Source: Jaapia argillacea MUCL 33604
Lineage: Eukaryota > Basidiomycota > Agaricomycetes > Jaapiales > Jaapiaceae
NCBI GenBank assembly: GCA_000697665.1
Contig: KL197719.1
Coordinates: 939,968 to 1,003,967, forward strand
Direction: 5' to 3'
Length of the DNA: 64,000 nt
Position numbers and translations under genes: made by a program. Under the pieces are notes generated by a model. The model saw nothing but the letters and a program-made list of their open reading frames with translations, ran no database searches and was not told where the DNA came from. Positions within the stretch are counted from its first letter, which is position 1; each line of letters begins with the position of its first letter. Positions 37,316 to 48,967 of the stretch are shown here, piece by piece.

Positions 37316-37462
37316 CGTCGTTGACTTGAACGGTGTTGGCGAAGGTAGAGCACGGCCCGCCACCGCAGCGGAGAAAGCCGAAGATAGCTGTTTCCCTCCA
37401 GTGCTTCATCAGCGACAGCCCCGTCGTCGTCGAGAGTTCTGTGCTCAACGTCGGTCGCAGAA

Positions 37463-39296
37463 ATGTCGAAACGGTCGCTATCGCCAGCGCCACTGCCCCC
37501 CTCGAAGCGTCTGCATACCCTCTCTCCCTCCGAGCCTCCTCATTCCTTGCCAGCCTTAGGCTTCGACAGCACATTCTACGACGAAGTAATCCTCCAAATA
37601 TTCTCCCATCTCCCCTACACAGACCTCTGCTCTATCCAAACGATAAACAAGAACTGGTCTAGACTCTCACTCGACAACCAGGTACATATCTTTCCCCCAG
37701 ACCCTCGTTTCAACCCTAGAATCCAAACGATAGACTGTTGAACACTCGAGCCCCTCCCCTTCATATAGTTGTGGAAAGCCCTGTATTTGAAAGAGTATGG
37801 GAGGACGAGGTTGAGAGGGGGGAGGGGATTTATTGGGAGGGGGGATGGAAGGGAGGTTAGACCTTTGCCTGGGAGGGCGGTGGTGAAGGGGGAGGAGGGG
37901 AAGGATTGGAAGTGGATGTTTCGGATAAGCTCGAATTGGAGGACTGGTAAGTGGGCTTCTGAACAGCTGTATCGTTCTTGTTCACATTTTGGATTATTCA
38001 GGTCGCTGTTCGGTCGAGCACTTGCATGACCGGGTGACTTCGAAGTCGAGTGCAGCCGGCTTAGAGTCATCGTCGACCGACCAAATTCATGTCGTGCTTG
38101 CGGGCAACCTCATTATTACCACTTCTTCCAACGCTACCTCTCCTACCATCACAATCCTCACTCCAAACAAGCAAACCCACACCCTGCCAGCAGGCTCCTC
38201 GCGATACAATGGCCCAACTCACATAACAGCTTTATCGTTAGACCAGTCTCCACCCTCATCATCTCATCACTCCCGATTGGCGTGCTTCCTCTCGACAGGA
38301 GAGTTCTGCATGTTCTCCATCAACCACCAGTCTCCCACATCGTCTTTGCGGACCTTGACCTATGTGCCGACGTCGAAGAATGACCGTACTTCGCCCATCA
38401 TCCACGCGGTGTACCACCAACCGCTGCTCATCACATTATCCAAGTCGTTTCACCTATCAATATATGACTTGTCCTCCAACACGGTTCGACACACTCAGAC
38501 ATTGACTTCGTTCACTTCTTTCCCTCCAAGTTCATTGGTGCTCTCCACTCCTTCGCCTACAACCTATAAACTCGTATTGGCCTATGCCATCCCTGTTTAT
38601 CCAGCACATTGGAGTGTAGGAGCCACGGAACTCATCATCTCTGGTCAGAGGTCCGACTCTGATTCCGATTCTTCGGACTCGGGTGGCCCCTTGCCCGTAT
38701 CCAGTATGATGGTAACTGGGACGCGGACTATCCGAGCGTTCGATATTCCTCCTGGATGGATAGATGAACAGAAACTTCGTTCGATGCGTGAACAGTGGGG
38801 CCGAAAGGTCTCTCGTGTAGCAGATACCCAAACCGACGGTAAATGGGTAGTCTTGGCTCCCGACGACCCTCACGTCCCCTCTCACTCCGCGTCCACCTCG
38901 GCTCCAGCATCCCCATCACTCTACACCTCCTCACCGTACCGCTCTCCAACAACCCTCCAACTTTACCGGCTCCACCTCCCCTCCTCCTCTTCCTCCTCTT
39001 CACCCAAACTCAACTTTGTACGCAATTTGTATGGACAGGACGGGCCGGTGGAGGCGTTGGCACTTGCGGATGGGAGGTGTGTGAGTCTTGGTGTGAATGG
39101 GAGTATTTGGGCGTGGGATTTGGAGGTTGGGATGGGGACTGAGGTTGCGCCTGCTAGAGATTGGAAGGAAGCCTTGTCTGATAAAGGTTGGACGGAGATG
39201 GGGGGAGGGGAAGGGAGGGGAAAGGTGGTGTTTGATGAGAGGCGAGTGGTTAGTAGCGGTGGAGGGAGAGTTGAAGTTCGGAGGTTTGATGTTTAG
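37463..39296 (+). CDS. F-box protein with a beta-propeller-like C-terminal region
   Basis: CDS join(37463..37681, 37769..37946, 38002..39296), 563 residues. An F-box occupies about residues 36-80 (TFYDEVILQIFSHLPYTDLC, then INKNWSRLSLDNQ and LWKALYL), so the protein should bind Skp1 in an SCF ubiquitin ligase. The remaining 450 residues read like degenerate beta-propeller blades (VVLAGNLIITTSSN; RLACFLSTGEFCMFSI; LVLAYAIPVYPAHW; ADGRCVSLGVNGSIWAWDLE), with the last one close to a WD repeat. Acidic-serine (SDSDSDSSDSGG) and Ser/Pro runs sit in loops. Only short intergenic DNA separates it from WDR83, so they may share a promoter. Substrate unknown. Confidence 0.78.
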
Positions 39297-39643
39297 GGTG
39301 TAGTTGTTGACTTGTTTCATAGATTTCTGCGGACATGTTGTATCACTAGGTTGGATTGTACTCCTTTCCTGTTTCAATTTCCCACCCGGAGAACTTGTAG
39401 GCCATCGAGCAATGAGGGGCAGTTGGTGCCACAGATACCAAGACGGGAAAACTGTACAGTGGTCGGCATGTCCCGGATGGCGGCAAACCTTGTCCAGTGA
39501 GGACCACAACAAGTGTAAACACAAGCAAGGTGAGCAAGCTATCGAAATCTGGTGTCCTCGACGGCGAAGTACTCAGCGTCAAATCCCACAGCTCTTCAAG
39601 ACTTCGAGCAGGCTCCAGTTCCGTTTCTCCCTCTCAAATCAAA
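39297..39643. other. RPS5 upstream region
   Basis: These 347 bases carry the 3' end of the F-box gene and the ribosomal protein promoter. A CT-rich tract (ttccgtttctccctctc, about 39617-39634) directly precedes the RPS5 start, as is usual for ribosomal protein genes. No other element is recognisable. Confidence 0.5.
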
Positions 39644-40608
39644 ATGGCTACCGTCGCAACTCTCCCTAAAGATGTCTCTAAGCTCGGCTCTGAGGTCAAG
39701 CTCTTTGGAAAGTGGGAAACACAAGAGTGCGTGTGGGCTTTTGGATCTGGCTGGCTGAAGGAGGATTGATCAGGATTTAGAGTCGAGGTCAAGGATATCT
39801 CGTTGACGGATTACATCCAAGTCCGACATGCTGTTTACCTCCCTCACACCGCCGGCCGTTATGCCAAGAAACAATTCAAGAAGGCGCAAATGCCTATCGT
39901 TGAGCGTTTGGTTGATAGGTGCGTACTGTCCTCCACACCCCTCTGCCGTCACTTCTGAACAAGGAATCCATCGTTTTGTGAATTCGCGATCTCGTATTGT
40001 GGTGGAAATGGATATTATACACTGCAGCTTGATGATGAAGGGTCGCAACAACGGCAAGAAGCTCCTCGCCGTCCGAATTGTCGCCCATGCTTTCGAGATC
40101 ATCCACCTCCTCACCGACCAGAACCCCATCCAGGTCAGTCGTTTCCACCTTCAGTTCTTGATGTTCATAATCTGAGCATTTGGACTCTAGGTTCTCGTTG
40201 ATGCCATCGTCAACACTGGCCCCCGTGAAGACTCTACCCGTATCGGTTCGCAGGGTACAGTACGTCGTCAAGCCGTCGATGTCTCCCCTCTCCGCCGGGT
40301 CAACCAGGCCATTGCCCTCCTCACCACCGGTGTACGTACATCACGTCGCGACATTGAATCCGATTCGAATACTTATGCTTTCCTTCCGATGAATAGACTC
40401 GTGAATCCGCCTTCCGAAACGTCAAATCCGTTTCGGAATGTCTGGCCGATGAGCTTATCAACGCTGCCAAAGGTTCATCGAACTCGTACGCCATCAAGGT
40501 ACCCTTCCTTTATCTCTCCCTATTTCTTTGATAATCTTTTCTCACTCCCCACCACCACTTTAATAGAAAAAGGATGAGCTTGAGCGTGTGGCCAAGTCCA
40601 ATCGGTGA
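39644..40608 (+). CDS. RPS5: 40S ribosomal protein S5 (uS7)
   Basis: CDS join(39644..39726, 39781..39918, 40028..40133, 40191..40331, 40397..40498, 40567..40608), 203 residues, the size of animal RPS5. It binds 18S rRNA in the head of the small subunit near the E site. Conserved blocks are complete: [109 protein letters not shown]. Fungal-type N-terminal extension is short. Five introns of 52-109 bases; the intron-rich structure is normal for basidiomycete ribosomal genes. No defect is visible. Confidence 0.97.
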
Positions 40609-42148
40609 ACACATCTTCCCGATTTACGCTATCATCATTATCATCACCGCTTTTCTCGTACGATGTGGAGGAGACGAGACTACGGAGAGCGTATGGGTTT
40701 TTTGGATTCTTTTTATCTTTTCCTCCTTTACCTTCTTATGACGACGATGCAACCCACCATGCTGCTTCCCATGTCACTCTTATGCGAACAAATGAATTGA
40801 TCCATCGAATCCAATACGTTGTCTGTAGCCTAACCTTCCCATGTGCACGCATCATCATCATGCATCATGTCCCACACCCAACGCACCCCTCTCACTTGAC
40901 CAGGTCGTGGAATAAATACCCAAATCATTCGTCCACCGCTTGGTGGTACGATTGGTATTATGCGTCATTTGTATGTTGCGCGTACTCACGCACCAAAGCA
41001 AGAATGTTTTCTGGAAAGGTCGGAAAGGAGGCGTCACGTTAGCTCTTCATTGATCCTCCATATCCCCGCCGTTCTTCCCGTGAACGTTCCATGCCTCTTC
41101 CCTGCATTCAGCCCTTTCTTGTACTCGGGGATTCTATCTTTGCCCTGCCAATGATGACGATCAAGGGAGGGCGGATGCAATGTACGGCCTTGATCTTTGA
41201 ACCTTGGACGTCGTTCAATGCTTTCGATCATCATGGATCAGACAGGAATACGATGTGCCCCAAATCCTCTGCGATGCAGGGAAGGGTCTCTAATGCAATG
41301 AATTCCAAAACAGATAAATAAATACCGTAACAGTGATAAACGTACCCGAAAACCAACTTTACACAGCAGCAAAATAAACAAGCGAAGGAAAGCGATCCTG
41401 AACCGACCAACCAACAGAATAAGGTATCAAAGAAGAACTAGGTGTATGTATCGAACACGCTCTAAACAAAATGAAAGGGCGAGCGTATTCTGAGTATCCA
41501 AGACGATAGATGAAGGTAAAACCCTTCTAGGGAGTAATGCAAGATGGATTGGGGTACGAAATGACAGGAGGGATGGGAGGGGATGGTGAGAAGGAGAGAG
41601 ACAATGATAGCAAGAGCGAGCGACGTGAGGAGCATGAAAGTTCGTTTTGGGACAAAACAAGGAATGATGCGGGGTGTGCAAATACTTGTGGAGACAGATG
41701 CAAAGAGACAGATGCAAATGATAGATGATAGTACAAGGGCGGCCTTTTATGTATTGCACAGGTTTTGATGTTGATGATGTTGATGTTGATGAAGGGATGC
41801 AAGGTGACGTGATGTAATGGAGGACGAGAGGGCCGCGAGCAGCAGGCGGTCGTGGATGGTGGTGACCGGTCGTAGTGGTGAGGGTCGGTGAGATCCGAGA
41901 CATCCGCGAGAGGGATGTGAGGAAAAGGGGTGCGCGTAGTAAGTCGTCCATCAAGCCAGGTGGAGGAGATCAAAACGCTTTGGACTCAGTAAATTGAGTC
42001 CCTGAGGTAAAGATGGGAATCCCAAGGGTATTCCGATGCGCGGCTGATCGAAAGGTATCGCAAGCAGTGCGCGCAATCCAAGAACCATCCATCGTGATAT
42101 AATCCGTAAAGCCAGTGTATTAGCCAGTTTCAAATCCAATGAGGGGGG
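40609..42148. other. Convergent intergenic region, 1.5 kb
   Basis: This lies between the RPS5 stop and the stop of the minus-strand orphan. Open frames here (for example minus 41427-41973) are Ser/Pro/His/Leu-rich low-complexity translations and are not credible genes. Apart from the TTGATG-type repeat at 41765-41792 and A-rich stretches near 41320-41400, nothing is seen; the length is generous for two 3' ends. Confidence 0.4.
41765..41792. repeat. Short tandem repeat of GATGTT/GATG units
   Basis: The stretch reads ttgatgttgatgatgttg continuing with ttgatgaag, a run of ttgatg units with one gatg interruption. It lies in noncoding DNA downstream of the 528-residue orphan. A simple repeat without evident function. 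Confidence 0.6.
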
Positions 42149-43908
42149 TCACCGCTTGGGAGCCGCGCTTGAACTCGCATGCAGTTTATCATCGTCTTCG
42201 GCGCTGCGTGGCTTCGGCACCATCCCCTCAGTGCCTCTATACCCGTATTCCTTCCCAAATTCCATAACCATTGCCCTGCCCATGCAGCACACCCAGGCAA
42301 GACCTTCACCGGTGATGCATTGACCAGGCCAAAAGAGCTCGCCCTCGTCATCCTCCATATCAGGCTCGTACTCTTCATGAGGAAGATAGGAAGTATGGAT
42401 CATACGGGAGAACGTCTTCGGGAAGTGCTTGGCCATGATGGGCAGGGTAAGCAATCTTTGCGATTCCTCGATGGCCGCAACGGATCTACCGAGATAGTGG
42501 GATTGGTCGCGCAGATTAGTTGCAAGCTTGATTTGGATAGGGTAATAGTTGCTAGTCATCAGGGAGGCGATGGAAGTGACCTTGGCCGGGGGAGCTGATG
42601 AACTAGGGTGTGATGGCGTTTCACGGGAAGACGATGGCGTTTGCGATGGGTGATCCGAAGGTGAGGATGAGTTCGCGGAAGGTCCATCAACAGATGCCGG
42701 GTTGGGCGTTCCGTCTGGGCGGTTATTCGTGGGAGTCGAGTTAGCACTGTTAGTACCCAAGCTTGCAGGGGATGGCAACATCGGAGGAGTGGCCTGCTGT
42801 GCTCCCGAACTCTTCCCACTAGCTATCGCCACCTGGACGGAAGCTTCGTAAAGCTTCTCAACCTTGGTCTCGGCGAGCTGAGCCAATTGGACGATGTCCT
42901 TCTCGATGGAAAGCTTGGTCGAGTATGTGACGTAACGCGCCCACATGAAACCTTCGATCATACAACTGCGAGGTATTCAAGGTTAATACCACAAGCCCAA
43001 GATCATTGGAATTCAACGAACATTAAACCGAGGAAGGCCTTTTCGCGCTCTCCCCCAGCATCGGCACCTTTCCATTTGCTCTTGGCCCACTGGATGAAGT
43101 GCTGCATGCTATTCCAACTATCGCGTTGGCAGATCCCTTTCCCGTACTCTTTTGCCCACAGTGCGTAGGCAAAGCACACCAGAGAGTCGATGAGCTCCAT
43201 CCGAGCGATGACACCGCCATACTTGTGATACGGAGAGTTCGTGGGAGGCGGGAATACAAGTGGGCGGTAGTCCCTGTGGGTCGGCGGATGTGTGGACAGG
43301 AAACGGGCATCCCCAGAGTACTTGAGTGCTCGGGCACGAGGGTAATAGGTATCATACAGTGTTTCGTAATAGGGGTCGTTTTTGGGTTGCTTACCGCGCC
43401 TGGGGCGACGTACAGGCACAAATGTAGGCCCTGCGATGGTAGCGACTGCTGAGCGTGATGAGGACTCCTCGGGTACCTCGCCATCCTCTGAAGGCTCTGG
43501 GCGGAGGGTGCGGTGTTGCTGGTGGAACCTATCCACAAAGCTGGTTGTGCGAGGTCTCTTTAGTCGACTGTGCTCCACATCGGACTCTGGTTTACGTTTG
43601 TGGCTAAGGGCGGGTGTGGTACTGCGCGATGCGGGGGGTGACGGTGGTAGCTGTGGTGGTAGCGGTGCTGTCAGAGTTCCCAGAATCTGCAGCGACGATG
43701 AGCAATTGTCCAGAGGCTTGAACGAGATAAGACGACAGACCTCTAAGCTTTTGAGCAGCTCCTGGCGGGTGAGTTTACTGTTGGGGGAGATGGTGAGAAG
43801 AGATGACGATGAGCACGAGGCAGTGTGGGTTGTTGCTCACCGTTTCCTGTGCTTGAGGTGTGTGGAGGATGAGGAGGCGGAGGAGGAGGAGGAGGGGTGA
43901 TCGCGCAT
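42149..43908 (-). CDS. Unrecognised 528-residue protein
   Basis: CDS complement(join(42149..42965, 43022..43686, 43741..43777, 43841..43908)), 528 residues; one exon is 37 bases. I do not recognise the family. The start is Ser-rich, then a short helix (KLTRQELLKSLEIL) and a Pro-rich stretch with two basic patches (SHKRKPE; RLKRPRTTSF) suitable for nuclear import. The folded core appears to be residues 160-300: PYYETLYDTYYPRARALKY, THRDYRPLVFPPPTNSPYHK, IARMELIDSLVCFAYALWAK and MQHFIQWAKSKWKG, continuing across the last intron with CMIEGFMWARYVTYSTKLS. A Ser/Pro linker leads to a second helical part (SIASLMTSNYYPIQIKLATN) and an acidic end (EYEPDMEDDEGELFWPGQC). The layout of disordered basic N-terminus plus helical core suggests a nuclear adaptor; this is inference only. 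Confidence 0.7.
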
Positions 43909-45498
43909 GGCAGAGGATGTGCGGGATGATGGTGGTATGAAGACAAGGAGACAGGCTAGGGAGGGATTGGAATGGCGGAAACTCGAGTCGAGGGAATTAC
44001 CGCCACTCGGGACCTATAATTACCGTACCTTTGGCTCGCTAGCACCTTATTACAAAACTCTGCCTCCAACGTCATTTTGTACCGTTGCTATACCCCCTCG
44101 GCCTGCTCCTCTTCCATTCTCTAGTTTTACTTGTATTCAAGCCTTGTTCTCTCCCTTCGCAATGTCTTGCTAGTTTATTGTACCCTCAGCCAGGCTCTGC
44201 CCGTCTGCGCACTAATTAACCGAAGTCCACGGCCCAGCCTCGGCGCCAACATCCGGCTCCGATCTCTCAGCCCAGTTTCATAAATGGAAACGCATTGTGT
44301 GCTGCACAAGCTCTCTAGATCTGCCTCCGCAAGTATCCTTGCATTTCCGTCCCCTTCATCTTGCACAAGTCTCGCATGGACCTTGTAGCTCACCTCCTGA
44401 CCCACCTCTGTCGGGCCTTGCATCCAGGATTGGTACGTTGTGACCAATTGCGTTGAATCCAACTGTTGACAATCGTTTCCGAGGTCCGGCCATCATGACC
44501 CCACATAGTAAGAGCATATCTTGTCGTAACTGGAGCTCCTTCTCTATGCTTGGCCGGAATCTATCCTACCGCCACTTCTCACTATTCGCATTATCGTGAC
44601 GTCGACTTCTCGTTACATCTCGTACAGTCCATCCTACCCTGCTTCAATGCTTCAATGCTCCACCGACGAAAGCACGACCCGAGCATCATTGTGTAATTGC
44701 CCAGAAACGTTCCAAGATAATTTGGATCAGGCGCCTGACTGCTTGCCTTGCAGGGAAATCCGGCGACCTCGCAGCCCAGTTCCCTCGAGGAAGAGATAAC
44801 TTCCCACCTGAAACGTTTCTCTCGGAACTCCACTCGGATTTGTATATCCATACGGCTCGTCGCCCGAGCTTTCGCCCTAAGCCCGTGCTATAACCGCCTG
44901 TGGTTAGTTTCCTCCCCTTGCCTGGTATCATTACCTATCAGCAACTTTCCTGTGTCGAGTATGGATTCCCTAACGTAATGAGATGAACTCTTCGGTAGGA
45001 GATAGTGCAGTGGGTACTTCCTCCTCGGCAATGTACCCAACTCGAGTGGATAATGAAAACAACACGCGGTAGATGTTCATGCATAAGTTCATTCCCGTCG
45101 AACACGGCTGCGGAGGGCCGCAAGGATAGGTTGTAGAACAACACCCGCTGCTCGTTCGCCCCGTGCACGCGCCGTCGAAAAGCACGCTGTTTCTTCAACC
45201 CGGAGATGTGGGTCGCTCTACCCAACTGCGGGAAACCTTATCGTATCAACACCGCCATAACTTTTTAGCCTTCGCAATAATCCCAGCACCGCGACACCTT
45301 ACAAAGTATTCATGAGCTCCATGGACCATATCCCGTAGCAAATGCGGAACATTCATCAGTCCCCTCAGCTGCTTCCCGTCCTCTTTTTCATGCGAAGGAT
45401 GGCACAAAGTGGAGACGGGGCTTGGACACTGTGGCTAATCTTATCAGTTTCCATAAGCGGACATGCTCTATGAGATCTACAAGCCCGATCTTACCAGA

Positions 45499-46070
45499 TC
45501 ATGCACCGCCGATCCTCGTCCGATCAGGTACTTCGATTTCCTCACCGTCGGCACCGCCCGAAAACTTGGCCAAAGTGGGCGGCAAATGCAGCGAATAGTT
45601 AGAGTCACCCATCAACACTAACATGCGATCCAGAACGCAGAATCCAAGGTCCCAAACGACTTGGACCCCCCGAATATAGATAGCCAGAGCAGCTACAAAG
45701 ACTCCAATAGGCCATGGATCTCGGCCAATCCAAAACACCGCGACGTCAACGGTTTGATCTATCAATAATCAAAACACCGGGAAGAGAGGCAGCCGTGATT
45801 GGAAGGAATGAAAGCAAAGAACGTCGGGATGCCATGGTCACTGGTCAGATTCTCTGGTTCGCTGGAGAAACAACGAAACACGAGTGTTTTGAACTGCGAG
45901 GTCGAAACCGAGGAAGTGCCGGGGCATGGGACGGTTCGCACTGATGCGGGCCAGAGATTCCAGCTTGAATGTTCGGTGATCAGGATGATCATTCGCCTCC
46001 GAAAACAGTCAAGGCGCGGTTTGAAGGCGGAGCCATTGGAATCTTGGTGGTTGTAGGTGTACGGAAGCAT
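45499..46070 (-). CDS. Possible short or decayed membrane-protein gene
   Basis: Low-confidence model complement(join(45499..45745, about 45832..46070)). The downstream part is the better one: after an acceptor (ttgatag) it reads QTVDVAVFWIGRD, then PWPIGVFVAALAIYIRGVQV, a likely membrane segment, and VLDRMLVLMGDSNYSLHLPP with an acidic tail. The upstream exon (start at 46070) is Ser-rich and unremarkable; joining it at CTGACCA|gtgacc keeps phase. I cannot assign a family. It may be the 3' remnant of a longer gene whose 5' part has been lost, or a chance frame. Confidence 0.25.
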
Positions 46071-46979
46071 CTAGTTCAATTGCGAAGTCCCGGAATTTCG
46101 TTGACGCCGACTGTCACGGAGGCGAGGGGGACGTAGAAGAGCCTTGTGATCGTGCGGAGCGAGGACCGGGAGGCGGATACCATTTGGGTCACCGTCAAGA
46201 CAATTTTCAAGCTTCAGACAAAAACCTGAAGTTCCAATGGTGAAGCTTTGAAGGATGAAGACGCGAGGTCTTCCCGCGAATGGTTAAAGATCGCTACGTA
46301 AGAGTAGCTATCAGCGTTGGTATCTCTGAGACGAAGAGATAAGCCCCACCGAAAACGAAGTACCGCATATCACCATATGTGTTGTTGAACAGGCGCTTGC
46401 AAATCCAGGCTGGATCACAACCGGGGAATTCCACAACAACAAGAATCTCGGAGGACCGATGAATACGGCCAGACGCGGTGCCCCGACATTGGAAGGAAAG
46501 GTGTGTTTATCTCACCACGCATACATGCGTCCTTTCGCGCTAAACCAGTCCGCCGATGGCAGTGGGCGTTACCCGTGGAAGCTCAGACACTCAACAGAAG
46601 TTTCCATGAAACGACACAACGGTCCACCCTATTGTCAATCAGTCAATATAATGGGAAGAACGCACACAAAGCTGAAATCTCACAGATCCAAGATTCAAGC
46701 AATAGGCAAGTTTTGCCTTTCGGCCTGAGCATTAGTCTTAGCATCCTTGATAGGAGAGGAAGGTGGAGGGTTGGTTACAGCAGGGAACAAAAGAAACAAT
46801 TAGGCGCGTCAGGCAAACGTTGTCAAGGTTTCATGCTGGTAATAACACAGGATGGATAGGAGACCCATGCGCGACAATAGATGGAATAGGGGCACACAGC
46901 CGCCAATCATCCACGGAGACAGGATATGATCCAGCAGTCGCGTTGGCGACGACAAGAAGTCACGATCACGTGACTAGAA

Positions 46980-47007
46980 CGAGACGCGTCGTGACTGGCG
47001 CGTCTCG
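46980..47007. repeat. Nine-base inverted repeat with ten-base loop
   Basis: CGAGACGCG at 46980-46988 and CGCGTCTCG at 46999-47007 are perfect inverted copies around tcgtgactgg. The core contains ACGCGT-like MCB/MluI-type cell-cycle box sequence (acgcgtc at 46984). A palindromic TCACGTGA (E-box) lies just upstream at 46966-46973. It could be a paired transcription-factor site or a small hairpin; no gene start is close. Confidence 0.45.
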
Positions 47008-47365
47008 GTACATTGGTCCCGATACCTAACTCAAGGTGCTTGCAATGAGGGCACAAAGATGTTCATCACGGCTCGAATGAGCCCAAGATACATACTGTAA
47101 ACTAACCAGAAGCAATACGCAAAAATCCACCCAGATGGGGTATAACAAAACGGCTACTGTACACTCCAAGATAAATGATACAAAAAGATTCCTACCCCAG
47201 CGGTGTGGTATGTATCGTGTCTCCAGTGATCTGCGCAACTCTTCCGCATACAAAAGCATGTCGCAGAAAAGGGGGGGGACGTATATACTATGCTTACATT
47301 GACTGATAAATCAACCAAGATCCTGGCCTAGGGCCAAAAAGCCGTGAAACTGCTCTTCCCACATC

Positions 47366-48967
47366 TCATTTGCGCTTCACCTTGACCTTCGTAGGGGGAT
47401 CGGGCGCCGGTGGCGTCGATTCAGACTTTCTCGGCCTCCCACGCCCGCGCCCACTGACAGGCTGCTGGACAATCTCCTTCGGATATGAAGTAGTAGACTT
47501 CCGAACAGCTCGTCTGGGACGTTTGGACATCTCCTCTTCTTCGTTGGCCTCTTCTCCTTCATTCTCCTTGGCGTCGCTCGGGGGAGTAGGTGATGTAGCG
47601 AGATTTGCACGAGTCTTCCGATCGGTGGTGGCTGCGACTTTCTTCTCCCTCTTCTTGCCGTTCGGTTTCGCCTCCACCTCGATCTCCTCGGCGATCTCTT
47701 TGGACTTTTCAGGTTCCGCTTCGCCTTCAACGTCGATGGTAGTATCCGAGTCGGCACCGGTGCTGACGACGGTGCTGGATCCAGATGAGGATACGCCGGA
47801 AGTACTGGATAATGCGCGCGGAATTGGAGGTAAAGGTGGGGTGGAAACCCCTGCTCGCTTTTGCCGTGTGCCAATTCGGGAAGGTGCGGTATCTCTCTCC
47901 GGAGAAGGGGAAGTGGAGGTGGGGTTGGTCGGTACGCCTTCTGAAGCGACGTTTTGACGGGTTGGCGGTGGTGGCGGGGTGACGTGGGGCAAGGCTAGGG
48001 GTGCGGATTCCTCCTCCATCGCCTCCATCTTCTCCTCCAGAGTGGCATCGGGAGCCTCGGATTCTGCGAATTGAGCTCTCGTTACCCTCTTGTTGGAAGT
48101 GACCCTCTTTGTCTTCGGCCTCTTCTTGGGAGACTCCACCACCTCCTCATCTTCCTCCTGCGCTTCGTCCTCATTCACAGCATCTTCTATTTGCTTCCTC
48201 TTCCTCAGGTTCCTCCTCTCCGCCGGGGTATGCACTGATTCATAAAACTCTCTCGGTATCTGAGGGTTGGACTTGTGCCAGGCCTGCACAGCGCCCAACG
48301 CCCACAGTGACTCCGGAATTCCAATCCAACAAACAGGAGAGTGAATCAGGCTAGGTTTCGCGTCTGCATCACACAAGATAACGCCGTTAGCCGCTGGCGC
48401 CATAATCTCTCAAAACATGTGGCACAACTCACGATATACCCGATTCACAATCTCTGCACTCTTGAATTTCTCGTCTCTAGACCAAAACACCCAATGGCTT
48501 GGTCTGTGAGGCTGGTTCAACACCATCAACGCCGTGAGTGCGAAGAGCCGCTTGTCAGTGGGCGGAGGGGCCAATGTTCGGATATCACGATTCCACCCCA
48601 CTGAATCTGCAGCGGCGAGGTATGGTCGAATGGGATAATAATCTTGCGTGATGGAGCCATCCGACATGATTCCAGGATAGATCTCCTGGACGTGATGAGG
48701 GATAGTCGGGGGTGAATGCGACCCGTGCCTCGTGGTAGAAAGATATTTGTCGACGACCATGGGTGTAAATTCGTATCGAGCACGAGAGGACTCGCCTCTT
48801 TGCTGTAATAATGGAGATTGGGAGCGCATGGAAGAGATGGTGAAAGTGAGCTTCCGCGGTTCGTCAATTCCAGAGGCCGCGCTGTCTGAGCTGGAGTAGT
48901 CGTCGTCTGTTGAGTAGGAAGACGAGCTGGGGGCGTGGTAAATTGTAGATCTGAAATGTACGTCCAT
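47366..48967 (-). CDS. AT-hook protein with acidic/basic disordered body
   Basis: CDS complement(join(47366..48363, 48433..48967)), 510 residues. The first 200 residues form the only folded-looking part: QEIYPGIMSDGSITQDYYPI, LFALTALMVLNQPHRPSHWV, FWSRDEKFKSAEIVNRVYH and, across the intron, PSLIHSPVCWIGIPESLWAL. The rest alternates Lys/Arg and Glu/Asp runs (ERRNLRKRKQIED; EAQEEDEEVVESPKKRPKTK) with several nuclear-import-like clusters, and ends with an AT-hook core GRGRGRPRKSE (about residues 486-496) and a basic tail KVKVKRK. AT-hooks bind the minor groove of AT-rich DNA, so a chromatin role is likely. The N-terminal domain is not one I can name. Confidence 0.72.

Larger units (their letters stand above)
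43909..47365. other. Gene-poor 3.4 kb region
   Basis: No complete gene is recognisable between the start of the 528-residue orphan and the stop of the AT-hook gene. It contains one coding-like piece (45499-46070, listed separately), an inverted repeat at 46980-47007 and an E-box at 46967-46972. No transposase, reverse transcriptase or tRNA signature was found by eye. Composition is slightly more AT-rich than the gene blocks. It could hold a long promoter, a noncoding RNA or decayed sequence. Confidence 0.4.

Noticed and set aside
41427-41973. Overlapping minus-strand frames of 148-175 codons
   Set aside because: They are Ser/Pro/His/Leu low-complexity translations of a CT-rich strand, lie in the convergent 3' region and show no domain or splice structure.
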